Source: Bubalus kerabau (Eukaryota > Chordata > Mammalia > Artiodactyla > Bovidae). Taken from it: a stretch of DNA of 64,000 bases. The position numbers and the translations under genes were made by a program. Of the stretch, positions 1-8,200 are shown piece after piece. The stretch is taken from NCBI RefSeq assembly GCF_029407905.1, contig NW_026577882.1, positions 3,658,001 through 3,722,000 on the forward strand, given 5' to 3'. Position 1 is the stretch's first letter. The number at the start of each line of letters is the position of its first letter. Under the pieces are notes generated by a model, which did not search any database, was not told the origin of the DNA, and saw nothing but the letters and a program-made list of their open reading frames with translations.

Positions 1-622
1 GCCTCGTCTCGAGGGGAAGCCAAGGACTCTGCTCTCCTCTCGAGCCGCGACGCGGGTCTCTTGGAGCCCCCTGAGCGGCCTCAAGGGAGTCCAGCCTCCT
101 CTTCCGTTTGGAGAGAGGACACGGGATTGCTCTCCAGGCCATGCAGGAAAAGAAGGCCCTCAGCTCGCGAGGACGGGGGCGTCTCAGGGGTTTCCTCGAG
201 CTGCGGCGCCCGTGGGGGTTTTCTCCCGAGGCACGACGAGGATCTCAGGGAGCCTCTCGTGCGGCGCCAGGGAAGTCAGGTCTCCATGCGCGTGGCGAGG
301 GGGAGCGCGTCCTGGCTCTCGAGTCACGGGAGGGGACTAGGGCCTCGATACGCGTTGAAGGAGGACTCTCGAGGTCTTTCTCGGGGGCGGCGAGAATCCC
401 TCGTGTCCCTCGCCTTCTGCCGGGGACCTTAGGGAACTTCCCAGGGTGCCTCTGAGAGGCGAGGGATCCTGTGGAGGTGGCGGGGCCCCTCGGGACTCCG
501 CTGGGTCTGGCGCAACGGAAGAGGGCCTCACCTCGAGGGGAGGCAGGAACCTCAGGCTTCCTCTCCGTTTCGGACTCCGACCGCAGGGTCGCTGCAGAGT
601 TGGGACAGGAGAGTCAGGCCTC
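1..622. repeat. Satellite I (1.715-type) partial monomer, left flank of ERV-A
   Basis: GC-rich satellite sequence that matches, nearly base for base, the later part of each ~1,405-bp monomer to the right (compare 10,276-10,897). It contains degenerate short subrepeats built on CTCGAG and TTGCGGCGGG-like words. It belongs to the homogeneous, recently turned-over class of monomers. It ends at the target duplication of the provirus, and the monomer continues at 9494. The open frames across it are shadows of GC-rich sequence and are not called. Confidence 0.9.
617..622. other. Target site duplication of ERV-A, left copy
   Basis: GGCCTC lies directly before the LTR and is repeated exactly at 9494-9499 after the 3' LTR. 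Uninterrupted monomers carry the sequence once (for example at 12,303). Six bases is the duplication length typical of betaretroviral and class II endogenous retroviral integration. Confidence 0.9.
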
Positions 623-687
623 TGCTGGGAGCCGGCATATTGCATATTGAGTGAGGATCTGTAATAGCTCAACTGGAATTCTATCAC
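623..687. repeat. 65-bp 5' LTR extension with BovB LINE-like sequence
   Basis: The word TGCTGGGAGCC occurs twice, at 623 and again at 688. The related LTRs (solo LTR and ERV-B) begin at the position equivalent to 688. The intervening segment includes AATAGCTCAACTGGAATTC and CATATTGAGTG. From memory these match the antisense of BovB LINE ORF2, with about 25 bases missing between the two blocks. The BovB text next to the first block begins with TGCTGG, which could have served as microhomology with the LTR start. The same extension is in the 3' LTR (8201-8265), so it predates the integration. The BovB assignment is by recall. Confidence 0.65.
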
Positions 688-1442
688 TGCTGGGAGCCAG
701 CTTGAGGCACTCCACCCATGACAAAGGTCATGAGGAAGGAGGCTCGGCATACGCAAAGGCGGGATCGAGCCTCAGGAGTCCCCCTGGAAATTCTCGAGCA
801 TCTACCCCCAAAACCAGAGTCTGCCTACTTTCTGCTTTGTGCTTTCACCTACACCTCTGACTTTACGGGGGGCTGTCTCCCACTACCTCTCTCTGAAAAA
901 AGAGTTAGCTTACAGCTCCAGTTAATAATTCTTGGATGTGACAGTGTTTCAACCTACAAACTCCTTTGGAAATCCTCTAGCCTGCCTGAATGGGTTTTTC
1001 CGGCCACATGTGATTGTTCAGAGCCTCCCAACTGTGAGAGGCAGGAGATGTTCTAAACTGCCTAAACACAGATTCCTTTGAGTAGTTAAAAGATTGATTA
1101 GAAATTGTATTGGTAAAGGGTTTTTCACTTGTTGGGCCAATGTTTGCTGCTAAGTCTCCATACTCCTTACCTACTGTGTCCTTGGCAGTGTATTGATTGA
1201 TATAATGGGTGTATAGAAATGTAAAATGCCGCTTTGTCCAATGCTTTTTGGAAGGCTGGCGCCTGACTTTGGAATAATCACCTTTAGAGAAAGATAAGTT
1301 TCTTAAAATGTTAACAGGCCTCCGGGCCAGAAGATGATGTCAATCACCTGAACTTTTGCATATGATAAGTTTGCAGGAAGAAAGCCTGGCTTGCTGCATG
1401 ACTCTACCCCTTCCCCCATTATCCTCTATGCATACCTTAAGG

Positions 1443-1467
1443 TATAAAAACTACTTTGGAAAATAAA
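1443..1467 (+). promoter_or_regulatory. TATA box and polyadenylation signal of ERV-A 5' LTR
   Basis: TATAAAA at 1443-1449 is followed by AATAAA at 1462-1467. The close spacing places the polyadenylation signal just downstream of the TATA box, near the U3/R junction, an arrangement seen in some class II retroviral LTRs. The same pair is at 9021-9027 and 9040-9045 in the 3' LTR. Confidence 0.75.
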
Positions 1468-1722
1468 GTGCGGGCCTTGTTCACTGAAACTTGGTCTCCC
1501 CATGTCACTCTCTCTCCCAAATTCCAGCTGAGCGTCCATCTGGAGCGCGGATGTCCTCTGCGACCATTTATTTGCCTGGGCTTCTAAGACCCACTCGAGA
1601 AGGTGTCTAAGGTGGGGCACCTTCCGCTATTCGAGAGGGCGCCTGCGGCCTCCGTGGTCAGAGCTAACCTGGTGTCACGGGTTATATTGATTTTCCGCGT
1701 AAACCAAGCCACTCAGCTTCTT

Positions 1723-1805
1723 TTCTCCACTGAATTTTCCTACTGAGCTATCCTTATTTCAGCCGCTTTTCTCCACTGAATTTCCTCACTGAGCTATCCT
1801 TATTC
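1723..1805 (+). repeat. Tandem duplication in the U5 part of the ERV-A LTR
   Basis: A roughly 40-45-bp block containing CTTTTCTCCACTGAATTT and CTGAGCTATCCTTATT appears twice in succession. ERV-B and the solo LTR carry it once. It is also present in the ERV-A 3' LTR (about 9301-9383), so it was fixed in the source element before integration. Confidence 0.8.
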
Positions 1806-1917
1806 TATTACTCTTTGTATCCTTAATTAAAGTGTAATTAAGCAGTTATTCCCTGACCCTCGCCTAGCCGTCTCTCCTTCGAATACCCTGGATCAGCCGG
1901 GGCTGGTCCCCGGCAGG

Positions 1918-1936
1918 TGGCGCCCGAGACAGGGAC
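1918..1936 (+). other. Primer binding site of ERV-A (lysine-tRNA type)
   Basis: TGGCGCCCGAGACAGGGAC lies two bases after the LTR end. Apart from small changes in the middle, it matches the primer binding site complementary to the 3' end of lysine tRNA used by many betaretroviruses. ERV-B has the related site at 58248-58266. Confidence 0.85.
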
Positions 1937-1961
1937 TTCGAAGGTAAGCTCCCTGCAATTA

Positions 1962-2150
1962 GGGTCATCAGCCCTTTTTGCTCCCCGTTCTCGGAACAAC
2001 TGGGTCATCAGCTCTCTTGTTCCCCCACGGAGCAGTTTGGGTCATCAGCTCTACTGCTCCCCCCTCGAAACAGTTTGGGTCATCAGCCTTCTGTTTCCCC
2101 CCCGGGACAATCTGGGTCACCAGCCCTATTGTCCTTCCAATGTTCGGGAC
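1962..2150 (+). repeat. Leader tandem repeat of ERV-A (five ~37-41-bp copies)
   Basis: Five imperfect copies each begin with GGGTCATCAG (last copy GGGTCACCAG) and continue with a pyrimidine-rich run and a short GGAACAA/GAAACAG-type end. They lie between the primer binding site and gag, where the packaging and dimerisation region of a retroviral RNA would be. The ERV-B leader (58267-58489) lacks the expansion. Confidence 0.85.
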
Positions 2151-2331
2151 GGCTATGACCCCACTCAAGGGTGCCGCGGACCCCCCTGTAGGATAGACAG
2201 GGCTGAGGAGTGGGAAGTGTTGAAAGTGTTGAAGACTTAGAGAAAACGGTTTCTGAAGTTAAAAGGCCAAAGAAAAGCCTGATCTTTTAAAAGCTAAAAG
2301 CTTTATCTTCTATTATACTTAATTTTCTGAC

Positions 2332-2900
2332 ATGGGTAACACTGAAACTAAGAATGGCAACTCTTTATACAAATAATCTTCAAACTGATAAAGAGGCTAC
2401 TGTTAATTTAGATACTTGGGTGAAGGTAAAAAACAACTAAAAACTTATCCTATAAATATGATTAAAAATGTTCTGGACCCTCCTCATGAGGCTGTGGGAT
2501 AGCCTATGGGAGAAGCTATAGCGGTGGATGGTAGTGGGTCTCCACCTTCTGCGCAGATCATATTTTCTGCCCTTGACAAAAGAAAGGAGGGAGACTGTGC
2601 TCTACCTCCCGAGGAAGGAGAGGACTTACAGGACGCAGCGGCCGGGCGCCCTGGCGAGCCCCCTCCCCCTCTACACAAACCTTTAAAAATTTATCCAACA
2701 ATTTCTGATTTAAGGAGACTACCCCACCTCCGCTTGCACCTCCCAGGGCCTAGGAATTCCCCAGTTTACATCCAAGCCTCCCAGAGCATTGCCTAAGGCT
2801 GAAAAAGATAAAAAAGATTTCTTTTAAACAAAGGAGCTTTTAAAGAATACACAATATACAGAGCCTGCTCATTGCACAAAACCCCCTCGGGGGGCCTCAC
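2332..2900 (+). pseudogene. gag remnant of ERV-A (matrix fragment and linker)
   Basis: An ATG at 2332 opens with Met-Gly-Asn-Thr, the same myristoylation-type start as the ERV-B gag, but the frame stops at 2374. What follows is a collapsed matrix region. A short piece ending in NVLDPPHEAV (about 2461-2500) corresponds to the C-terminal edge of a betaretroviral matrix domain, followed by a proline- and acid-rich linker (2506-2796). The central matrix and the whole capsid are missing. Multiple stops make this a non-coding relic. Assignment rests on order after the leader and similarity to ERV-B. Confidence 0.7.
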
Positions 2901-2904
2901 CCAA

Positions 2905-3190
2905 TCAAAAAAAAAAAAAAAGTGGAAAAAAAAGAAAGAAAATAGAGAAAGATATAAAGATAGAGAAAAAGCTAAAGAGTGAAAAAGAGGAACAGAGAAG
3001 TATTAGGGAACACAACAAGATAGAAAAAAGAAGTTAAAAAAGATACAGAGAAAAAGATAGGAAAAAAAAAAAAAGATTAGGGAAGAGAAGAGGGTAAAGG
3101 GAAAGAAACGAAGGAAAGAGAAGGGTAGCGAAAAAAGAAGGGTGAGAAAAAAGTGAGAAAGGCAAAGAGAGAGAGAGACAGTAAGAGACG
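2905..3190 (+). repeat. Purine-rich A/G tract
   Basis: About 285 bases consist almost entirely of A and G, with runs of A and GAAAGA/GATAGAGAAA-like words. The tract separates two copies of the gag linker segment in ERV-A. It may have grown from a poly(A) or purine run within the element by slippage. No coding content is visible. ERV-B has only a short comparable A-rich stretch, at about 60045-60085, in a different place. Confidence 0.8.
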
Positions 3191-3197
3191 CTGTGAC

Positions 3198-3510
3198 CAG
3201 GTGCCCTGGCGAGCTCCCTCCCGCTCTACGCAAACCTTTAAAAAACAAAAAACTTATCCACCACTTTCTGATTTAAGGCCATCGCCGCCGCCTCCGTTTG
3301 CGCCTTCTAGGGCCCAAGAGTTCCCCGCTTTGCCCCCAAAGCCTCTCAAAGTGTTACCTAAGCCTGAGGAAGAAAAAAAATTTTTTTGAACAGTAGAGCT
3401 TTTAAAACAAGACTGCATGCACAATATGCAGAGCGTGCTCCTTGGAGAAAACCCCCTCAGGGGGGTCTCACCCAGGCTAAGAGAAAAACGGTAAGGGGAT
3501 TTAGCAACAA
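3198..3510 (+). pseudogene. Second, diverged copy of the gag linker segment in ERV-A
   Basis: This stretch repeats the sequence at about 2650-2910: TGGCGAGC-CCTCCC, ACAAACCTTTAAAA, CTTTCTGATTTAAGG, then a proline-rich block and CCCCCTCAGGGGGGTCTCACCC. The offset is about 550 bp. The later copy is closer to the single copy in ERV-B (59640-59910) than the first copy is, so the first may be the older or imported one. The frame contains stops. Confidence 0.7.
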
Positions 3511-3935
3511 TATTAACCCTTGACGAGCTGGTTACTCCGATTCCAATGGGAGTGGCTGGCCCCCTGCCCGAGGGCATTGTAAGACTTGTGCTAGGGCGTA
3601 GCTCGCTTTCTTGTCAAGAAAATTTCGGTGGTGTATGGTGTGGTAGATTCTGATTATATTGGAGAAATTAAAGTTTTGATCTTGCCGCCTACCAAAACTG
3701 TACAAATTAATAAAGGTCAAAAAAGAACACAGTTTTTGCTTTTACCTTATCAGACAGGAAAAAATTTGACTTCTCAAGCTAAGAGCCACAAAACATTTAG
3801 ATCTAGTGATCTAGCCTTTTGGGTGCCAGGAAATTACAGCTCCAAGGCCTTTAAAAGATCTTTTAATTCAAGAAAATAAAATGTCAGGGCTATTAGACAC
3901 AAGAACAGACGTCTCTTAACATTGCTGGGAAAGAC
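3511..3935 (+). pseudogene. dUTPase-protease remnant of ERV-A
   Basis: A dUTPase-like frame begins near 3530 with GPLPEGIV and a LGRSS motif. It continues after a frameshift near 3615 as VVDSDYIGEIK, then a KGQ-LLLPY block, all hallmarks of the dUTPase domain encoded in betaretroviral pro genes. The end reaches the protease active-site region at about 3890, where the catalytic D-T-G triad reads D-T-R, followed by a stop at about 3917. Both the frameshift and the active-site change indicate a dead gene. The matching ERV-B segment is at 59930-60386. Confidence 0.75.
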
Positions 3936-4149
3936 TGACCCAGCTCCTGGCCAACACATACTGAAAATGAGTTGGTGAGATTAGAGAAAGTGGTATGCAG
4001 GGTGGGAATGCTGTAGAAAAAAAGGTGAGGGAGAGTTTAAAACCTTGAAGAGTAGTGAGTTCCCCATTGCTGGAAGTATTCAAACAAAGTTAGATGGTTA
4101 CTTGTCATATAAAAAGCTATAGACCAGATTTACTTTACAAAACGATAAT

Positions 4150-4230
4150 TGGAAAAGCTTATAAAGATGTGCAACACCTCTTTACTTGCTTCTCATATTT
4201 AGGTGCCAAAAGTTTTGAAAATTGATAATG
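4150..4230 (+). pseudogene. Displaced integrase fragment inside ERV-A
   Basis: This ~70-bp piece (ACACCTCTTTACTTG through GCCAAAAGTTTTGAAAA) closely matches the integrase core at 6663-6728 of the same element. It sits far upstream of its proper place, directly in front of a reverse transcriptase thumb fragment. It is a relic of template switching or rearrangement and carries stops. Confidence 0.75.
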
Positions 4231-4795
4231 CCCATTTGAAGATTGTTTACTAACTTTAAATGATTTCCAAAAATTATTAGGAGACATTAACTGGATACGC
4301 CCACATTTAAAACTGACTACTGCAGATTTAAAGCCTTTGTTTGATTACTTAAAAAGCAATCCTAATTCCAGTTCTAAGAGAAAGTTGACTAAATGAGACA
4401 GAGTCAGCTCTTGTTAAAGTAGATGAGACTTTAAATGATCAGTTAATTAGGATTAATATTACCAAAAGATGAGATTAAATTATTCTTGCCACAAAACATA
4501 CACCTACAGGATGCTTGTGACAAAAAGGCCCATTGGTTCCATCTACCAGTGACTCCAAGAAAAATAGTTTTATCTTATCCCAGCTCGGTGGCACAATTAA
4601 TTATAAAAAGAGGAAAAAAGTGTGAAACTTTTTAGAAAAGAAGTAGCAAATATAATAATTTCACTCAATAAGGATCAACTGCAAGTCTTTTACAAAATAC
4701 TGATAATTGACAAGTTGCCCTGATAGATTTCAGGGGTCAAATTTTGTTTCATTTGCCCTCAAGCCCCCACAGTAGTTAAAAGTTCAAAAATGTTA
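4231..4795 (+). pseudogene. Reverse transcriptase thumb and connection remnant, lineage 1, in ERV-A
   Basis: Frames here read LNDFQKLLGDINW and RPHLKLTT, a typical betaretroviral RT thumb segment (about 4254-4325). They are followed by an HWFHLPV-PRKIV-SYPSSVAQL block (about 4531-4605) from the RT connection region and a QVALIDFRGQI-like piece near 4710-4740. Stops and frameshifts are frequent. A second, clearly different version of the connection region occurs at 5600-5850, so this piece probably came from another lineage of the same retroviral class. Confidence 0.7.
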
Positions 4796-4928
4796 GATTG
4801 GAAGTTTGAGGATACCTGTGAAACTTTTCAACCCTATGTAGTTCCTATGCTCCCCTTTACCCTATGGGGGAGGGACGTGCTGTCTCAAATAGGAGATACT
4901 CAGAGAAGGGCTTTCTCAATTTCTTAGT
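4796..4928 (+). pseudogene. Protease C-terminal remnant of ERV-A, displaced
   Basis: An open stretch (frame starting near 4799, stop near 4926) contains FQPYVVPMLPFTLWGRDVL. The LWGRD-L motif is characteristic of the C-terminal part of betaretroviral protease. In a normal genome it would follow the active-site region at 3890 directly and precede RT. Here it lies after RT fragments, which shows that the interior order is scrambled. Confidence 0.7.
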
Positions 4929-5560
4929 TATCAACAGGCGGTACAATTAACAATACTTTATATATGTTATAAATACATAATATAAATATATTCGCATAAT
5001 TACAGTTTGCCTAATTAGGTATGGGTATAAATAAAATATAATAAAGGTATACCTAATTCTATTTATAGATCTATACTTGATTAATTTGTATATAAATATA
5101 TATACTATATATGCATATTATATATATACTGTATAATTGAATATATATTACAGTAATATAATGTGTGAGTGGCTGATATTAATTGGTATGGATTGATGTA
5201 CTGTGATATATGTTCTATATACTGTATTATTATATATATGTGTGACATGTATTATTGCAGTGCATTGGTTTGTGTTGGTTGGTATTAGCTGTGTACGTGT
5301 TGTATTGCTGTAATATATATATTAATATATTAATTATAAAGATTAATTCAAGTATATCAATTTATATATATTATATGGTAACAAGTATAAACTATATAAA
5401 TACATTTTACATTTAGGTATATCTGTATACTAAAATGAGATAAGGAGGTTATACATTTATTTTTTAAATTTATACAAAGACCTAAACTAAACATTAGACC
5501 TAAATTAACATATCTTTAAATTCATGTTGTTAAAATGTAAATTTTAAAAATTAAAAAATT
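4929..5560. repeat. AT-rich non-retroviral segment shared by both proviruses (ERV-A copy)
   Basis: About 620 bases are dominated by TATA and ATTA words, with no coding content. The same segment, clearly alignable along its length, is at about 60487-61110 in ERV-B. In both proviruses it occupies the space of most of reverse transcriptase. It is therefore an old insertion or replacement in the family, not a local microsatellite. I do not recognise its source. Confidence 0.8.
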
Positions 5561-6291
5561 AAATTGACAACTGCTTGACAATTCCTTTGCCATAAAACCC
5601 CCATAGGTGTAATTGGGGAAGCCAGACAAAAAATTGGATTTATGGCAAAACGGCCCCCTAGAGTGGGTCCATCTTCCCGCTCAAACTAAAAAAGTAGTGG
5701 CTTCTTATCCAGGATTGATAGCTACTTTGATATTAAAGGAAAAAAGCGGAACATTGAATTATTTGGTAAAGAGCCATCAGAAATTGTAATTCCATATAAT
5801 AAAAAACAATTTGATGCTCTTCTAATGTTTGAAAATTGGCAGATTGCTATAAGAAACTATTTTGGTCAAAATTTTTACATCATTTACCTTCACATGTTTT
5901 GCTGAATTTTACATCCAGACATCCAGTTAATTTTCCTGTCAGATATAAACAATCTCCTGTTCCAAATGTTCAAATAGTTTTTACTGATGAGTCAACAAAT
6001 GGTAAAGCCTTCATAGTTACTAAAAATCACCAAAAAGTTTTAAAAACACAAAAAACTTCAGCTCAAAGAGCTGAAATAACAGCAGTCATAGAGGCTTTTG
6101 CTATGTTTACAGATGAAAAATTTAACTTTTATTCTGATTCTCAGTATATTGTCAGGCTGATTCCACACATTGAAACTGCGGTTTTGCCTAAAAATAAAAC
6201 TACCATATTTCATTTGTTAACTAAATTACAACAACAAATTTAAAAAAGAAATAAAATATTTTTCATTGGACACATTTGGGCTCATTCCGGA
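5561..6291 (+). pseudogene. pol remnant of ERV-A: RT connection (lineage 2) and RNase H
   Basis: From about 5630 a frame reads PLEWVHLPAQTKK, then LFGKEPSEIVIPY after a frameshift near 5740: the RT connection domain. After another shift near 5840 an RNase H frame runs from 5836. Its catalytic acidic residues are visible: Asp at 5986 (in FTDES), Glu at 6073 (in RAEIT), Asp at 6136 (in SDSQ) and Asp at 6319 (in NDLAD). A stop codon at 6241 interrupts the domain before the last of these. The frame is shared with the integrase downstream. Confidence 0.8.
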
Positions 6292-7125
6292 TTGCCCGGC
6301 CCTTTAAATGCCTTTAATGATTTGGCTGACTTGTTAACCAGAAATACAGTGGCTACTGTGATTGAGGAGGCCAGAGCCTCTCACTCACTTCATTATCAAT
6401 ATGCTACTGCTTTAAGATATCAATTCCAAATTCCCAGAGAGACTGCTCGAGAGATTGTGCGTTCTTGCTTACACTGCCCCACTGTTTATAATAATCTACC
6501 TATGGGAGTTAATCCTCATGGTCTCAAACCTAACGTACTCTGACAGACGGATGTAACTCATGTCTCTTCATTTGGAAAACTGTCTTTTGTTCATGTAACT
6601 GTAGATACCTTTTATCACGTTATTATTGCAACTGCTCGTACCAGAGAGGCAGGTAAAGATGTGATACAACATCTCTTTACTTGTTTTTCATATTTGGGCC
6701 TGCCAAAAGTTTTGAAAACTGACAGTGCTCCTGCTTACACTTCTAAGTCTTTTCAGGAATTTTGTATAAAGTTTCAAATTAAACATAATACAGGCATCCC
6801 TTATTATCCACAGGGACAAGCCATTGTGGAAAAAACGCATCAAACATTAAAAATCCAAATTCAAAAACTAAAAGAAGGGGAGTTTAAGTATAGCTCTCCC
6901 CATCAAATCTTGCAACATGCTCTTTTCATAATAAATATTCTAAATACTGATCTGGCTGGAACTACTGCAATGCATCGTCATTGGTGCCCAGAGCAATTAA
7001 ATACAAAACCATTAGTCAAATGGAAGGACCTCCTCTCAGGACAATGGAAGGGTCCTGACCCATTATTAACTAGCGGTCGAGGATGTGCGTGTATTTTTCC
7101 ACAGAATGCAGATTCTTCAATTTAG
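6292..7125 (+). pseudogene. Integrase remnant of ERV-A
   Basis: The frame is the same as for RNase H. An N-terminal zinc-binding region (CLHC motif near 6466-6477) precedes an in-frame stop at 6541. The catalytic core follows with the retroviral D,D(35)E arrangement intact: Asp at 6550, Asp at 6721 and Glu at 6829, exactly 35 codons between the last two. The C-terminal part reaches 7125 and ends early. Only the single nonsense codon separates the core from the zinc-binding region, so the domain decayed little compared with the rest of pol. No functional enzyme is expected from the split frame. Confidence 0.8.
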
Positions 7126-7562
7126 ACAGGCTGATTCGCCATGTTGCAGACCCCCAGACATCCAGTTCCCCCATTGCTTCGATCACAAAAGAGGAGCCCG
7201 CCAGAAGGGGAGGCAAGATAAACATCGAGATCCTGGCGAGACCGACGGGGCTGCTGCAGCGCGAACTCCAACCAGAAAATAATTCTACTTATTCTGATTT
7301 GGCTTGTCTACCCTCTTCTTATGTTTTTCTCTTTACCAATGATTCTGGAAAACTTAATGTACATGTGACTTTAAACTGGTGGACCCAATGTAGTGACCTG
7401 TAAACAATGTATGCTCTCATCTTGTTTAAACCCTCAATATAATGTTTGCTCCTTTGTAGTGTTACAATGTCCACCTTATCTTATAATGTAACCACTTATT
7501 GATATAACTATAGTCTTGCTGTATTACAACAACTTCAGGATTTAATGCGATTGTGACGGTTT
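7126..7562 (+). pseudogene. env surface-subunit remnant of ERV-A
   Basis: Short frames here hold a basic, arginine-rich N-terminal stretch (7160-7282, with RQKGRQDKHRD), a segment with SSYVFLFTNDSGK (about 7312-7350), and a cysteine-containing SSCLNPQYNVCSF stretch (about 7414-7455) of the type found near the C-terminus of betaretroviral surface subunits. Most of SU is missing. A TGA at 7554-7556 lies where the SU/TM cleavage region is expected. The same stop is at 61876-61878 in ERV-B. The basic stretch could be a remnant of a Rec/Rem-like leader, which I cannot prove. Confidence 0.6.
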
Positions 7563-8186
7563 GTGGGCTTACTTATTTTAGGAATATCAGCTTTAATAAC
7601 TGCAATTACTTCTGTTACTGTGGCAGCAATATCATTGACTCAACAAGTGCATACTGCCCAATATGTTGATACCATGTCTAAAAATGTTTCACTAACTCTA
7701 TCAACACAGGAAGCTATAGATAGGAAATTAGAGATGAGAGTAGGACGCCTTAGAAGAGGCAATAATGCATATTGGGACTGATTTACAGGCTTTAAAAGTG
7801 AAAATGGCTCTGTCTTGCCACGCTGATTACCGGTGGATATGCGTGACATCTTTAAAGGTAAACGGGACAGATTATGAATGGAAAAAATCAAAAATCATAT
7901 CTCAGGTATTTGGAACAGCTCTGACATTGGCCTGGACTTAGGGAAACTTCATAATCAAATACAGACCCTGAAACACTCTTGACTGGATTTTACCGCAGCT
8001 AATGACTTTTTTCACACTTTCTCTAACTTCATTTCAGGAAAAAACATTCTGTCTAATATCCTTGGATACATCGCTGCTGGTGCTTTAATTTTGCTTCTCA
8101 TATTCATTCTTCCTTGTATTGTCAGGATTCTTCGGCAGAACATTCAGAAGCTCGCGACTGAGCTGCATCTGGCTGTTTTAAGAAAT
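7563..8186 (+). pseudogene. env transmembrane-subunit remnant of ERV-A
   Basis: A hydrophobic, glycine/alanine-rich fusion-peptide-like start (GLLILGISALITAI) leads into a heptad-repeat region. The frame breaks near 7740 by small indels relative to ERV-B, and a stop follows at 7779. Homology continues in other frames through the disulfide-loop region (near 7815-7860) and a membrane anchor (about 8070-8130). The order and spacing follow a class II envelope TM. Not translatable as one protein. Confidence 0.75.
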
Positions 8187-8200
8187 AAAAAAGGGGGAGA
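8187..8200 (+). other. Polypurine tract of ERV-A
   Basis: AAAAAAGGGGGAGA lies directly before the TG of the 3' LTR. This is the expected primer site for plus-strand DNA synthesis. ERV-B has the one-base variant at 62518-62531. Confidence 0.85.

Larger units (their letters stand above)
623..1915 (+). repeat. 5' LTR of provirus ERV-A (1,293 bp)
   Basis: The LTR begins with TG and ends with CA, and has the same length as the 3' LTR (8201-9493). I count about four substitutions between them: two near 699-702, one near 748 and one in the AACCTGGTG/AACATGGTG stretch near 1668. That is roughly 0.3% divergence and implies a recent insertion, barring gene conversion. A TATA box and an AATAAA signal define the U3/R region, and the end of U5 contains a GC-rich inverted repeat (about 1897-1914). 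The LTR is related to the solo LTR at 24081-25378 and to the ERV-B LTRs, but carries two private changes: a 65-bp 5' extension and a tandem duplication near 1723-1805. Confidence 0.9.

Noticed and set aside
4020..4110. A possible host interspersed-repeat fragment (AGTGAGTTCCCCATTGCTGGAAGTATTC region) inside ERV-A
   Set aside because: It resembles a widespread mammalian repeat end, but I cannot name the family with confidence from sequence alone, so it is not listed as a feature.
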